A DNA stretch of 64,000 nt from assembly GCF_004348535.1 (NCBI RefSeq), contig NZ_SMJX01000006.1:1-64000 (forward strand), written 5' to 3'. Below are positions 25,256 to 33,787 of this stretch, one piece after another. The notes under the pieces were generated by a model. The model saw nothing but the letters and a program-made list of their open reading frames with translations. It did no database searches and had not been told where the DNA came from. The first letter of the stretch is position 1. The number at the start of each line of letters is the position of its first letter. This DNA comes from Actinomadura sp. KC216. GTDB taxonomy: Bacteria; Actinomycetota; Actinomycetes; Streptosporangiales; Streptosporangiaceae. A program made the position numbers and the translations under genes.

Positions 25256-25597
25256 ATGAGTTACGTCATCGGCCCGGACTGCATCGACGTCCTGGACCGT
25301 TCCTGCGTCGACGTGTGCCCCGTCGACTGCATCTACGAGGGCGACCGCAAGAGCTACATCAATCCCGGCGAATGCATCGACTGCGGAGCCTGCGAGGTCG
25401 AATGTCCCATCGGCGCCATCTTCGTCGACCGGAAAGCGCGCAAGGACCCGGAACGGAAAGCGCACCTCGACGACTCGCGCGCCTTCTTCCAGGAGACGCT
25501 ACCGGGGCGATCGGAGCCAATCGGAAATCCGGGCGGCGCCCAGGCGTACGGCGCGACGGGCGTCGACACCCCGCTCGTCGCAGATCATCCATCCTGA
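25256..25597 (+). CDS. fdxA: 7Fe/8Fe-type ferredoxin
   Basis: The 113-residue protein begins with cysteine-rich repeats: CIDVLDRSCVDVCPVDCIYEG and then CIDCGACEVECPIGAI. This spacing is that of FdxA-like [3Fe-4S][4Fe-4S] ferredoxins. The C-terminal 35 residues are Gly/Ala-rich. It follows the flavoprotein reductase by 62 bp and probably carries electrons to the Rieske oxygenase. Confidence 0.9.
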   Translation: MSYVIGPDCIDVLDRSCVDVCPVDCIYEGDRKSYINPGECIDCGACEVECPIGAIFVDRKARKDPERKAHLDDSRAFFQETLPGRSEPIGNPGGAQAYGATGVDTPLVADHPS

Positions 25598-25637
25598 GCG
25601 GGGCGGGGAAAGGCGGCCACATCTACGCGGCCGCGCC

Positions 25638-25643
25638 TACAGT
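25638..25643 (+). promoter_or_regulatory. Putative -10 box of the EACC1-CHAT operon
   Basis: TACAGT lies upstream of the ATG at 25680 and would start a transcript near 25650. A GGAG ribosome site sits at 25668-25671, 8 bases before the ATG. No clear -35 box was found. Confidence 0.35.
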
Positions 25644-25679
25644 GAAGCCATCGTTTCCCCCATCCCCGGAGCCGAATTC

Positions 25680-26120
25680 ATGGATCATGCCGTTGTGAGA
25701 TTCGAAGTGGCGCTCCCTCCTGACTTCGACGTCCAGGTGGCGGACGAGTTGCGCGTCCATCTGCTCGGTTCCGGCGCCGCGAAGGTGGAGCCGATCCGCG
25801 TCCGGCACACGCCGGCGAGCGGGCGGCCCGCCGAGGCCGAGCGGCCCGCCGAGCTGGTCGAGCTCGCGGGGTTCATGGTGAGCTTCGCCGGCGATCTCAT
25901 GCAGGCGATCGAGGTGCTCCAGGGCTGGCTGGGGATGCGACGCCGATCCCGGACGGGCGGTGACCAGGGCGCGGCCGACCGGACGGACACCCGGATCCGC
26001 ATGCAGATCGGCGACGACTTCATCGAGATCACCAACCCCCTCCTCGAACACGAGGAGCGGCTGGTGGAGCTGTTCGTACGCAAGCACGGCGGCCACGCGG
26101 GCGGGACGGAGCGCTCATGA
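25680..26120 (+). CDS. EACC1-like effector-associated constant component
   Basis: The 146-residue product fits the effector-associated constant component 1 (EACC1) family. An N-terminal strand is followed by LRVHLLGSG, a long helix with a WL..RRR end, and a C-terminal IRMQIGDDFIEITNPLLEHEERLVELF. EACC1 proteins occur beside CHAT, trypsin-like or other effector genes in actinobacterial conflict systems and are thought to be adaptor or sensor subunits. It overlaps the CHAT gene by ATGA, so the two should be made in fixed ratio. The family call is from memory of the pattern and should be confirmed by profile search. Confidence 0.75.
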   Translation: MDHAVVRFEVALPPDFDVQVADELRVHLLGSGAAKVEPIRVRHTPASGRPAEAERPAELVELAGFMVSFAGDLMQAIEVLQGWLGMRRRSRTGGDQGAADRTDTRIRMQIGDDFIEITNPLLEHEERLVELFVRKHGGHAGGTERS

Positions 26121-28135
26121 CGGCGTTGGACGGGATGGACTCCAGCGCGCTGACGACCCTGGACGTGCGCGTCACCGACAAGGCCGACGGCAACGCGCTC
26201 TACCTCTATCTGCTCCGCTCGGCCGAAGGGACCGCGAGGGCCCCGCTCGAGCAGGAGCATTCGGTCGAGGTCCACCAGGAACTCGTCCGGATGCTCAGCA
26301 GCCGGATGGAAGAGGTGCTGCGGAAGAAGCAGGACACCGGCTCGTCGCACCGCAGCGAGCTGGCCACGGTATGCCGGACCCTCTACCAGGCGCTGTTCCC
26401 GCAGATGACCGGCAACGTGCCCGACCTCGTCACCAAGCTGCACGAGTCGTCGGGGCCGCTGCTGGTGCGCACCAACGAGATGACCGTCCCCTGGGAGCTG
26501 CTCTTCGTCGAGAACGAGTTCCTCGGGCTGACCCGCGAGATCGGCCGCCGCTGGGTCGTGCAGCGGCGGGTGGCCGGCGGGCGCAGGATCAACGGCATCC
26601 GCCGCGCCCTCATCGTCGGGGACCCGCTGGGCGACCTGCCCGACGCCGCCCGCGAGGCGGAGAAGGTCGCCGAGTGGATGCGGGAGAAGGGCACCGAGTG
26701 CAAGGTGCTCCTGCGCGAAGAGGCGAACCTCATCAACGTGGTCATGGAACTGTCGGAGCAGCGCTACGACCTGTTCCATTTCTGCGGGCACGTCGCCTCC
26801 GCGGCCTCCGGAACCAGCACCGGCCTGGTGCTGCACGACCGGCAACTGCTGGACGAGCGCGCCCTCCGGTTCGAGGTGCCCCCGGTCATCTTCGTCAACG
26901 GGTGCAAGTCGGCCGGGCGCGCGGCGAACATCTGCGCGTCCTTCATGGTCATGGGAGCCCAGGCCGTGGTGGGCACCAGGACCGGGGTCGGCGAGGAGAA
27001 GGCCCGGCATTTCGCCGAGGAGTTCTACCGGGGCCTCACCACCATGACGACCGGGGCCGCGATGCGCGCGGCGCAGCTGAAGCTGTCCGCGGACGATGAC
27101 GACCTCACCTGGGCGTCCTTCATGCTGTACGGCGATCCGACCGTGCGGATCAGCGGCGACAGCGAACCCCACGGCGAGCCGCCGTCGCCGTCCCAGGGGC
27201 ACGACGAGCAGCTCGAGTTCGACGACGAGGCCACGGGCGTCCTGGCGCGGGCCGTCGAGGCCGCGCAGGGGCGGCGGCTGATCACCTCCGTGCACCTGCT
27301 GCTCGGCCTGATCGGCAGCGTCGACCTGCGGCCGCAGATCACCGCCTCGATCGGCGCCGAGCGGCTCGCGCAGATCACCGAGCGGCTGACGGCCGCCGCG
27401 GCGGTCGGCCGGCCGGCGGGGCCGAAGGAGGACACCGGGACCGGGAGCGACGGGGACCCGGAGGACGAACCGGAGTACGCCGACCCGATCCCGTCCGACA
27501 CCGTGACCCAGGTGTTCTTCCTGGCCGATCAGCTGGCCTCCGCCGAGGGCCACTCGAACGTCTCCGTCCACGACCTGGCGGCGGCGCTGCTGGAGGTGGG
27601 CGCGGGAACGTCCGCCCGCGAGGTGGAGCGCTGCGGGGTGCCGGTGGAGCGGCTGCTGCGGCCCGAGCCGTCCACGACCGGCACCGACCTCGGGACGTCC
27701 CGGCAGATCCTCGGGCTGGCCGACGGCGGCGGCCCGATCCGCACCGAGCGGCTCGACCCGGTCGTCGCGCGCGCGATCCGCATCGCCCACTCGCTCAGCG
27801 CGCCCCGCGGCAAGGTCATCGGCACCTACATGCTGCTGCTCGCCTTCGGGCTCGCCGGAAGCCCCGTGCTCCGGGAGGCGCTGGCGACGCAGGGCGAGCG
27901 CGGGCAGCGGGCGCTGGGCCTGCTGTTCGCCGAGGCCGACCCGCCCGGCACCGGCTTCTCCAAGCGCACGCTCGCCGCGCTCGGCACCGCCGGCGCCGCC
28001 GACCCGGACCGGCCCCTCGGCGAGGCGGCCGTGCTGCGGGCCCTCATCGACCACAACTCGACCGCCCGCAGCCTCCTCAAGGCCTTGGGCGTCGAACCGG
28101 ACGCGGTCAGCCGGAACCTTCGGCCACCAGACTGA
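26117..28135 (+). CDS. CHAT-domain caspase-like protease with Clp-N-like repeats
   Basis: The 672-residue protein has a CHAT caspase-fold domain at about residues 100-345. Its catalytic dyad is His225 (LFHFCGH) and Cys263 (FVNGCKSAG), and the SFMLYGDPTVRI end is typical of CHAT. The C-terminal 300 residues hold three helical segments near 368-400, 462-495 and 546-582 (for example AVEAAQGRRLITSVHLLLGLI). They resemble the Clp N-terminal repeats that bind adaptors or substrates. It is coupled to the EACC1 gene and faces a chaperone operon that itself encodes a Clp-like protein. It is probably a latent protease of a conflict system, targeted through its Clp-like repeats. Confidence 0.88.
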   Translation: MTALDGMDSSALTTLDVRVTDKADGNALYLYLLRSAEGTARAPLEQEHSVEVHQELVRMLSSRMEEVLRKKQDTGSSHRSELATVCRTLYQALFPQMTGNVPDLVTKLHESSGPLLVRTNEMTVPWELLFVENEFLGLTREIGRRWVVQRRVAGGRRINGIRRALIVGDPLGDLPDAAREAEKVAEWMREKGTECKVLLREEANLINVVMELSEQRYDLFHFCGHVASAASGTSTGLVLHDRQLLDERALRFEVPPVIFVNGCKSAGRAANICASFMVMGAQAVVGTRTGVGEEKARHFAEEFYRGLTTMTTGAAMRAAQLKLSADDDDLTWASFMLYGDPTVRISGDSEPHGEPPSPSQGHDEQLEFDDEATGVLARAVEAAQGRRLITSVHLLLGLIGSVDLRPQITASIGAERLAQITERLTAAAAVGRPAGPKEDTGTGSDGDPEDEPEYADPIPSDTVTQVFFLADQLASAEGHSNVSVHDLAAALLEVGAGTSAREVERCGVPVERLLRPEPSTTGTDLGTSRQILGLADGGGPIRTERLDPVVARAIRIAHSLSAPRGKVIGTYMLLLAFGLAGSPVLREALATQGERGQRALGLLFAEADPPGTGFSKRTLAALGTAGAADPDRPLGEAAVLRALIDHNSTARSLLKALGVEPDAVSRNLRPPD

Positions 28136-28466
28136 GGCCCCGGCGGGCGAGCGGATCGTCCGGGTACCGCTCGCACACCAGGCCCCACTGCCGGCGTGCC
28201 TCCGCGACGTCGCCGAGGCGGTACCCGGCCAGCGCCAGGGCGTTGCGCGCCTCGGCGTCGGCCGGGCACCAGTGCACCACCGCGGCGAAATGGTCCCGCG
28301 CCGACGCCAGCCGGCCCGCGCGCGCCTCCGCGAGCCCGCGGTTGAACAGGTACGCGGCATAGACGCTCAGCCGGGCGTGGCCGCGCACCGGTGCGCCGCA
28401 GCCCTCGCACTCGTCGGCGTCGAACGGGTTGCCGGCGCCGCAGCGGGGCAGCGGGCACCGGATCAC
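28107..28466 (-). CDS. Zinc-ribbon/TPR protein
   Basis: The 119-residue product, from GTG 28466, begins with a four-cysteine zinc ribbon (RCPLPRCGAGNPFDADECEGCG). Two to three TPR helices follow (YLFNRGLAEARAGRLASARDHFAAV, NALALAGYRLGDVAEARRQW). The start is uncertain: no strong ribosome site is visible, and an in-frame upstream ATG at 28562 lies inside the Hsp70 gene. It is the last gene of the chaperone operon. Its last 29 bp overlap the 3' end of the CHAT gene on the other strand. It could be an adaptor for the Hsp70. Confidence 0.7.
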   Translation of the reverse strand: MIRCPLPRCGAGNPFDADECEGCGAPVRGHARLSVYAAYLFNRGLAEARAGRLASARDHFAAVVHWCPADAEARNALALAGYRLGDVAEARRQWGLVCERYPDDPLARRGLSLVAEGSG

Positions 28467-28485
28467 GAGGGCGCCCGCGCCGCCG

Positions 28486-31179
28486 TCACCACTCGTCTGC
28501 AATCTTCCCCCTGGACTCGTCCCCGCCGTGGGGCGGCTGGTTCCCACCGGAAGATGTGCCATCCGGCGACTGGCCCTGGCCGCCGCCGGCGCCGGATCCG
28601 GTGCCGGGGCCGGGGCCGGTGTCGCGGACGGGGGCGTTCATGAGGATGTTGTGCAGCTGGGACAGGCGCTGCTGGAGCCCGGGGAGCCGGTCCAGGACAC
28701 CGCGCGGATCGCGGTCGAGCCGCCCCTGCAGCTCGTCGAGCTTGCCCATGATCTCGACCACCTGGGCGCGCAGGTCGGCGCGGCCGGCCGCGTCGGCCAG
28801 CTGCCGGACCTTCTCCGCCTGCTGGCGGCACCGCTTCAGCACGCCCATGGCCCGCTCGGCGTCGGACTGCTGCGGCTGCGGGTGCGCCTGCCGGTAGATC
28901 GCGACCATGTGCTGCTGGTAGCCCAGCAGCTGCCGGATGACCTCCCCGTAGGCCCGCTGGTCGGCGTTGCGGTGGGCGTTCTCGCCCTGGTCGCGCTGCG
29001 TCTCGATCGACTTGGCCATCTCCTGCCCGTCGTAGGGACGGCTGAGTTCCGCGGCGTCGCGCATGAGGTAGGAGTTGAGCTCGAAGCACTCGGCGACCAG
29101 CTGGTCGAACTCCGCCTTCGGGGGTTCGAGCACGGTCCGGAACTTGGCCGCGTCCGCCTCCAGCCCCTCCAGCTGCTCGAACTCGTGGACGGCCTGCGCG
29201 CGGTCGCCGTCCCGCATCGCCTTCTCCAGCGACTCGCGCGCCATCCGCTGCTTGATCTGGAAGTTCTGGCGCTCCCCCGCGGGCAGGAACTCGGCGGCCT
29301 CCGCCAGCCGCCGGTCGAGCCGCTCCACCTCCTCCCGGGTCGGCATCTCCCGCTCGGGCGGCAGCTCCACCGCGGCCTCGAACGCGTGCTCGCCGACGCT
29401 GCCGCGGACGGTGATGAACGAGTGCCGGTCCACGTGCAGGTCGAACCGGATGGGCGTGCCGCGCGGGGTCGTCAGCGGCACCGGGACCGTGATCACCTGG
29501 ATCTTCTTGCTGTGCTGGTAGAGCGGGAACAGCACCGCCTCGGTGTCGCCGGGATGGCTGAAGGAGTACTCCGCGCTCGTCGGCAGCTCCTCCATGGCGG
29601 GCACCAGCTGCTTGCGGTGCACCTTGCCTGCCTTGGACACCTCCAGCAGGAGGGGCTTGGTGGTGATGGCGAGCGAGCTCGGCCGCGGCAGCCGCGCCTC
29701 GGAGATGTCGTCCTGGGTGATGGAGCGGCCCACGGTGGCGATCACGTCGTCGTCGGCGTCGAGGATCTCGAAGGCGAACTGGGACTCGATCCCGGGCTCC
29801 AGCTGCACCCCGGTGAAGCGGAAGGTGCCCGACTTCTCGATGTCCGCCTCGTCCTCGTAGTCGTCGGGGCCGATGAGCCGCACCCGTCCGCCGGTCAGGT
29901 CCCGGCCGGGCGCGAGCGCCGTGACTGTGCCGCCGATGTGCGTCCTCGTCGCCCCGGTGGCGGACGCGCCCCGGAAGGAGACCCGGACGGTGCGGTCGGC
30001 GTCGTAGACGTCCTGGCCGCCGATGACGGCCGCGCGGACCGCCGCGCCCAGCGCCACGACCGTGTCGACCTGCTCGTAGACGGGCTCCTTGCTGCGCGTC
30101 CCGGCGCACAGTTCCGCCGCGACGATCTCGCGCACCAGCGGCATGTGGGTGGAGCCACCGGCCAGGATCACCTGGTCGATGTCCGCCAGCTCCAGCTTGG
30201 CCCTGTCCTTCCGCTCGGTCCGCGCCAGCGCCTCGTGGCAGTAGGGGATGGTCCGCTCGATGAACGGCCGGGCGACCTCCTCCAGATCGGACCGGTCGAA
30301 CATGGTGTCGATGCTGACCGGGTTGCCCAGCTTGTCGGTGATGCGGCCGGGGTCGCGCAGCGGGTACTCGGTGCTGGTGCTCAGCCCCTTCTTCACGCCC
30401 TCGGCCAGGAGCGCGAGCTGGTTGAGCCGCAGGCGGTCCGCCGGGTCGTTCGCCGGGTCCAGCTCCAGCGCCCAGCCCATCCGCACCAGCATCTCCTGCA
30501 GCCGCCCGGCGAGCGCCCGGTCGATGTCGTCCCCGCCGAGCCGGTTGTTCCCGCTGATGCCGAGCACCTCGTACACGCCGGCGGTGGCGCGCACCACGCT
30601 GACGTCGAAGGTGCCGCCGCCGAGGTCGTACACCAGGAACGTGCCGTTGCGGGTCTTGGTCCGCCAGCAGTGGTGGCAGGCCGCGGCGGTCGGCTCGTGC
30701 AGCAGGTCGAGCACCTCGAGCCCGGCCATCTCCCCGGCCTTGCGGGTGGCGTCGATCATCGGCTGGTCGAAGTAGGCCGGGACGGTGACGATCGCCCGGT
30801 CCACCAGCCACGAGGTGTCCTCGGTCGCGAGGCGCGCCACGTCCTGCTCGATCTGCCGTTTCAGCTCGGCCAGGATCGCGGCCGAGACCTCCTCCGGGGT
30901 CATCTCCCGGCCGGCCAGGTCCACCGTGGTGGCGCTGCCCATCAGCCGCTTGATCGACTGGATCGGCTCGGGTTCGCTGCCGATCCGGTTGAACGCCTTG
31001 CGCCCCACCACCAGCTCGCCCGTCGCCGGGTCGCGCCACACGCAACTCGGCGTCGTGCGGGCCCGGGAGACCTCGTCCCGATGGATGATGATCTCGGTGT
31101 CGGTCGGGTCCATGATCCCGACCGCGCTGTTGGTGGTCCCGAGATCGATCCCGACCGCCTTGCTCACGACCTGCGTCAT
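28486..31179 (-). CDS. DnaK/Hsp70-like chaperone with long C-terminal extension
   Basis: At 897 residues it is about 270 longer than DnaK. The ATPase domain is intact, with GIDLGTTNSAVG (10-21), VTVPAYFDQPMIDATRKAGEMAG, DLGGGTFDVSVV (about 185) and VILAGGSTHMPLVR. The middle region is beta-rich like a substrate-binding domain, though divergent. The last 300 residues are mostly long charged helices, then a Gly/Pro/Ser-rich tail. It is coupled by ATGA to the GrpE-like gene. This is not the housekeeping dnaK, whose usual hsp neighbours are missing. It is probably a specialised chaperone or sensor of this conflict island. Confidence 0.88.
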   Translation of the reverse strand: MTQVVSKAVGIDLGTTNSAVGIMDPTDTEIIIHRDEVSRARTTPSCVWRDPATGELVVGRKAFNRIGSEPEPIQSIKRLMGSATTVDLAGREMTPEEVSAAILAELKRQIEQDVARLATEDTSWLVDRAIVTVPAYFDQPMIDATRKAGEMAGLEVLDLLHEPTAAACHHCWRTKTRNGTFLVYDLGGGTFDVSVVRATAGVYEVLGISGNNRLGGDDIDRALAGRLQEMLVRMGWALELDPANDPADRLRLNQLALLAEGVKKGLSTSTEYPLRDPGRITDKLGNPVSIDTMFDRSDLEEVARPFIERTIPYCHEALARTERKDRAKLELADIDQVILAGGSTHMPLVREIVAAELCAGTRSKEPVYEQVDTVVALGAAVRAAVIGGQDVYDADRTVRVSFRGASATGATRTHIGGTVTALAPGRDLTGGRVRLIGPDDYEDEADIEKSGTFRFTGVQLEPGIESQFAFEILDADDDVIATVGRSITQDDISEARLPRPSSLAITTKPLLLEVSKAGKVHRKQLVPAMEELPTSAEYSFSHPGDTEAVLFPLYQHSKKIQVITVPVPLTTPRGTPIRFDLHVDRHSFITVRGSVGEHAFEAAVELPPEREMPTREEVERLDRRLAEAAEFLPAGERQNFQIKQRMARESLEKAMRDGDRAQAVHEFEQLEGLEADAAKFRTVLEPPKAEFDQLVAECFELNSYLMRDAAELSRPYDGQEMAKSIETQRDQGENAHRNADQRAYGEVIRQLLGYQQHMVAIYRQAHPQPQQSDAERAMGVLKRCRQQAEKVRQLADAAGRADLRAQVVEIMGKLDELQGRLDRDPRGVLDRLPGLQQRLSQLHNILMNAPVRDTGPGPGTGSGAGGGQGQSPDGTSSGGNQPPHGGDESRGKIADEW

Positions 31180-31868
31180 CCCCGCTGCTCCTCCTCGTTG
31201 GACTCGTCGGACTCGTCGGACCGGCCCCCGCTTCGGCCGGGCTCGGCCGCGGCGGGCGGCGTCGGGCCGTCCTTGGGCGGCGGGCCGTCCTTGGGCGGCG
31301 CACCGGCGGTCACCCGGCCGAGCCGCACCACCGACCCGCGGTGCAGGACGACGGCGTCGTGGACCTCCGCCACGACCTCGGCGCCGTAGTCGCCGGAGTG
31401 CAGCCAGCCGAGCACCTCGACCCGGTCGGCCACCTCCGCCAGCGGCCGGCCGCGCAGCTCCTCGATGGTCACGCCGCCGGCCCGCAGCGCGTCGGCCATC
31501 TGCTCGCGGACCAGCCGCACGTCGCGGTGGACCGCGCCGAGCCCGGCCTCGTCGAGCGCGCCGCGGTGGCGCTCCAGGACCGCGTCCAGCTGGGCGACGA
31601 GGGCCGCCTGGTCGAGGGCCACGGTCAGGACCTCGTCCACGGCGGCCCGCCGGCGGCTCCGTTCCTCGTTGACCGCGGACCTGTACCGCTGGAGGACGGC
31701 CCGCATCTCCGTGGCCGGGGAGGCGAGGGTCATGCTCTCCGGCGCGGGGCGCTCGTCGAAGGCGTCCCAGTCATACGGCGGGTCCGCCGTCGCGGGAGGT
31801 TGCGGGTCCCCCGCCGGGGCCGGTCCCGGGTCCGCCGTGGCGGGCGGTCGCTCAGCCGAAGAGGACAT
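31176..31868 (-). CDS. GrpE-like nucleotide-exchange factor
   Basis: The 230-residue product has a Pro-rich N-terminus and a long helical region (about 50-130, with MRAVLQRYRSAVNEERSRRR). A short beta domain follows, with DRVEVLGWLHSGDYGAEVVAEVHDAVV and HRGSVVRLGRV, resembling the GrpE head that opens the Hsp70 nucleotide cleft. The tail is acidic and includes a duplicated PPKDG segment. It overlaps the hsp70 gene (ATGA) and the J-like gene (17 bp). Together these look like a complete but divergent Hsp70 cycle. Confidence 0.72.
   Translation of the reverse strand: MSSSAERPPATADPGPAPAGDPQPPATADPPYDWDAFDERPAPESMTLASPATEMRAVLQRYRSAVNEERSRRRAAVDEVLTVALDQAALVAQLDAVLERHRGALDEAGLGAVHRDVRLVREQMADALRAGGVTIEELRGRPLAEVADRVEVLGWLHSGDYGAEVVAEVHDAVVLHRGSVVRLGRVTAGAPPKDGPPPKDGPTPPAAAEPGRSGGRSDESDESNEEEQRG
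31264..31299 (+). repeat. 18-bp tandem repeat, two copies
   Basis: GGGCCGTCCTTGGGCGGC is repeated exactly twice in tandem (31264-31281, 31282-31299) inside the GrpE-like gene. On the coding strand it encodes a repeated six-residue PPKDGP-type unit in the disordered tail. It is probably a recent slippage duplication with little effect. Confidence 0.8.
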
Positions 31869-32310
31869 CGGTCACCTCCAGCGGCGGCGCGCCCGGCGTG
31901 GGCGGCAGCGGCGCGTTGCGGACGCCTTCGATGAGGTCCACCTCCGGGGGGGCCAGCAGCCAGTCCAGGATCAGGTCGAGGACGGCGGCCAGGTCGACGT
32001 CGGTGTCCCGCAGCGTCCCGGCCGACTCCTTGAGCGCTTTGACGTTCGCCGGGTTGCGCCGGTGCCGGCGCGCGAAGTCCTGCCACTCCTCGTCCCGGTA
32101 CGCCGCGCCGGGCGCCTCGGTCAGCAGGTGCACCAGCCGGGTCTCGGGAGCGCCGATCAGCTCGCGCATCGCCCAGCCGCACAGCGACCGCTCCTCCTCG
32201 CTCGCCGCCAGGTCCGACAGCTCCCGGCCGCGCTGGGTGATCGTCTCGGGGGTGGCGTCGGCCGGCAGCCCGAGGATGTGGAACGGGTTGGTCCAGGTCT
32301 CGTTCCTCAT
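31852..32310 (-). CDS. J-domain-like protein lacking HPD
   Basis: The 152-residue product starts WTNPFHILGLPADATPETITQRGRELSDLA, a pattern like the first two helices of a J-domain (DPYxxLGLxxxAtxxxIk). The HPD tripeptide needed to stimulate Hsp70 ATPase is absent. The remaining helices are acidic and Leu-rich. It sits directly between a TPR gene and the GrpE-like gene, as expected for an Hsp70 partner. It may be a J-like (JLP) protein that docks on the Hsp70 without activating it. The family call is tentative. Confidence 0.55.
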   Translation of the reverse strand: MRNETWTNPFHILGLPADATPETITQRGRELSDLAASEEERSLCGWAMRELIGAPETRLVHLLTEAPGAAYRDEEWQDFARRHRRNPANVKALKESAGTLRDTDVDLAAVLDLILDWLLAPPEVDLIEGVRNAPLPPTPGAPPLEVTDVLFG

Positions 32311-32317
32311 GGCATCC

Positions 32318-33787
32318 TCACCTGTCGTAGTAGTCGAGATAGCCGCGGGCCAGCTCGTTGCCGGGGTCCAGTTCGAGCGCCTCCTCCAGCAGCCGGAGCA
32401 CCCGCTCGCTGCGGGCCAGGTCCCGGGCGGTGGCGGTACCGGAGGAGGTGCGCTCGGCGTCCAGGCTCGCCGCCCACAGGGCGAGGACCGTGGACAGCTG
32501 CTTCTGGATGAACGCGACCTTCTCGGGGAGCGCGGCCAGCTCGAGCGCCTTCCGCAGATCGTCCGCGGCCTTCTCCAGGCGCCGGGCCTGGGGCAGGGGG
32601 CCGGCCAGCCCGCGGCCGGCGTGCTGGTCGTTGGCGGTCCGCACACCGCGGTCCAGGTAGGTCTCGACGAGGACCCGGGCGGCGTTGTCGTTGGCGGGGT
32701 TCCAGCGCAGCGCCTCCGTCAGATCGGCCACGATCTGGTCGTCGGTCCCCGCCGCCACCGCGCGGAACAGCAGGTACCGCGACAGGGCCTGGTTCTCGGG
32801 CCGATGCGCCTCCCCGGCGGTGCAGAGCGGGGCCAGGCGGTCGGCGAACTCGCGCCCCGACTTCAGCACGTCCCTGATCGAGTCGAAGTCCTTGCCGTTG
32901 TTGTAGTGGCACATGCTCAGCTCGTTGTGCCATTCCAGACCCGTGACCAGCACCCGCCGCATCGGCACGCCCAGCCGGATGAACGGCGCCAGGCGGTCGA
33001 TGCCCGCGCCGTAGGCCTTGTCGATACCGTCCAGGGCGCTGATCGCCGCCCGGTCGTTGACCCGGCTCTCGGCGTCCTGGACGAGGTCGTCGCACCACCG
33101 TTCGAGGGCCTCGGCGGCCAGCCGCGCCGGGCCGGCGAGCCGCCGCGCGCTCACCCGGTGCGCGAAGGGGATCGCGTGCTCGAAGAGCAGCTCGCGCACC
33201 GGCTCCGGGTCGCCGGACCGGCAGGCGTCCAGGCAGCGCAGGTGCCGCCGGGCGGCGGCCACCCGGCCCTCGGCCAGCGCGCGGGCCCCGTGCGCGACGT
33301 GCAGGTCGAGCAGACCGCCGACGATCTTGTCGCGGGCGGCGTCCTCGGCGTCCCGGGCGATCCCCGCCCGGCGCCAGAAGTCCCCGGTGGCCAGCAGCAG
33401 CGCCCACAGCGTGGTGGCGATCACCAGGAGCTCGGACGCCGAGCCGCCGCGGGCGATCCGCCGCAGCGCCCGCTCCCGGTAGAGGACGGCCAGCTCGTGG
33501 TGCAGGGCGAGGTCGCCCGGCCGGTCGCGCAGGACGGCCCGCCACCGCTCGGAGATCCGCGCCTGGTCGTTCGCCAGCAGCGCGGCACGCAGTTGGGCGT
33601 CGTTGCCGATGAGGGTTTCGAGGACCTGGTGCCGCCCGGCCCGGGTCGTCCCGTCCTCCTCCGCCGTCTCCGGATCGGGGTCGGGGCCGGGGAAGACGTG
33701 GGCGAGCAGCCGCTCGACGCACACCTCCAGTTCGAGGGAGGAGGCGAGCTCGTCCAGGGACCGCCGGGCGGGCGCGCCGGCCGCCAT
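32318..33787 (-). CDS. TPR-like helical protein, 489 residues
   Basis: The start at 33787 shares one base with the stop of the upstream gene (TGATG) and has GGTGGGAG before it. The protein is almost entirely helical. Tetratricopeptide-like pairs are clear toward the C-terminus: NQALSRYLLFRAVAAG, DLTEALRWNPANDNAARVLVETYL and RVLRLLEEALELDPGNELARGYLDYY. No catalytic motif is seen. It is likely a scaffold holding kinase, Hsp70 and Clp-like proteins together. Confidence 0.75.
   Translation of the reverse strand: MAAGAPARRSLDELASSLELEVCVERLLAHVFPGPDPDPETAEEDGTTRAGRHQVLETLIGNDAQLRAALLANDQARISERWRAVLRDRPGDLALHHELAVLYRERALRRIARGGSASELLVIATTLWALLLATGDFWRRAGIARDAEDAARDKIVGGLLDLHVAHGARALAEGRVAAARRHLRCLDACRSGDPEPVRELLFEHAIPFAHRVSARRLAGPARLAAEALERWCDDLVQDAESRVNDRAAISALDGIDKAYGAGIDRLAPFIRLGVPMRRVLVTGLEWHNELSMCHYNNGKDFDSIRDVLKSGREFADRLAPLCTAGEAHRPENQALSRYLLFRAVAAGTDDQIVADLTEALRWNPANDNAARVLVETYLDRGVRTANDQHAGRGLAGPLPQARRLEKAADDLRKALELAALPEKVAFIQKQLSTVLALWAASLDAERTSSGTATARDLARSERVLRLLEEALELDPGNELARGYLDYYDR

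Noticed and set aside
28463-31303. A long leftward open frame overlapping almost the whole Hsp70 gene
   Set aside because: It is a shadow of the Hsp70 frame: it is Arg/Gly/Pro-rich with no recognisable fold, while the overlapping frame has complete Hsp70 motifs.
28486-32310. The housekeeping dnaK-grpE-dnaJ operon
   Set aside because: The Hsp70 is about 270 residues too long, the J-like protein lacks HPD, hspR is absent, and the genes lie in a kinase/TPR/CHAT context.
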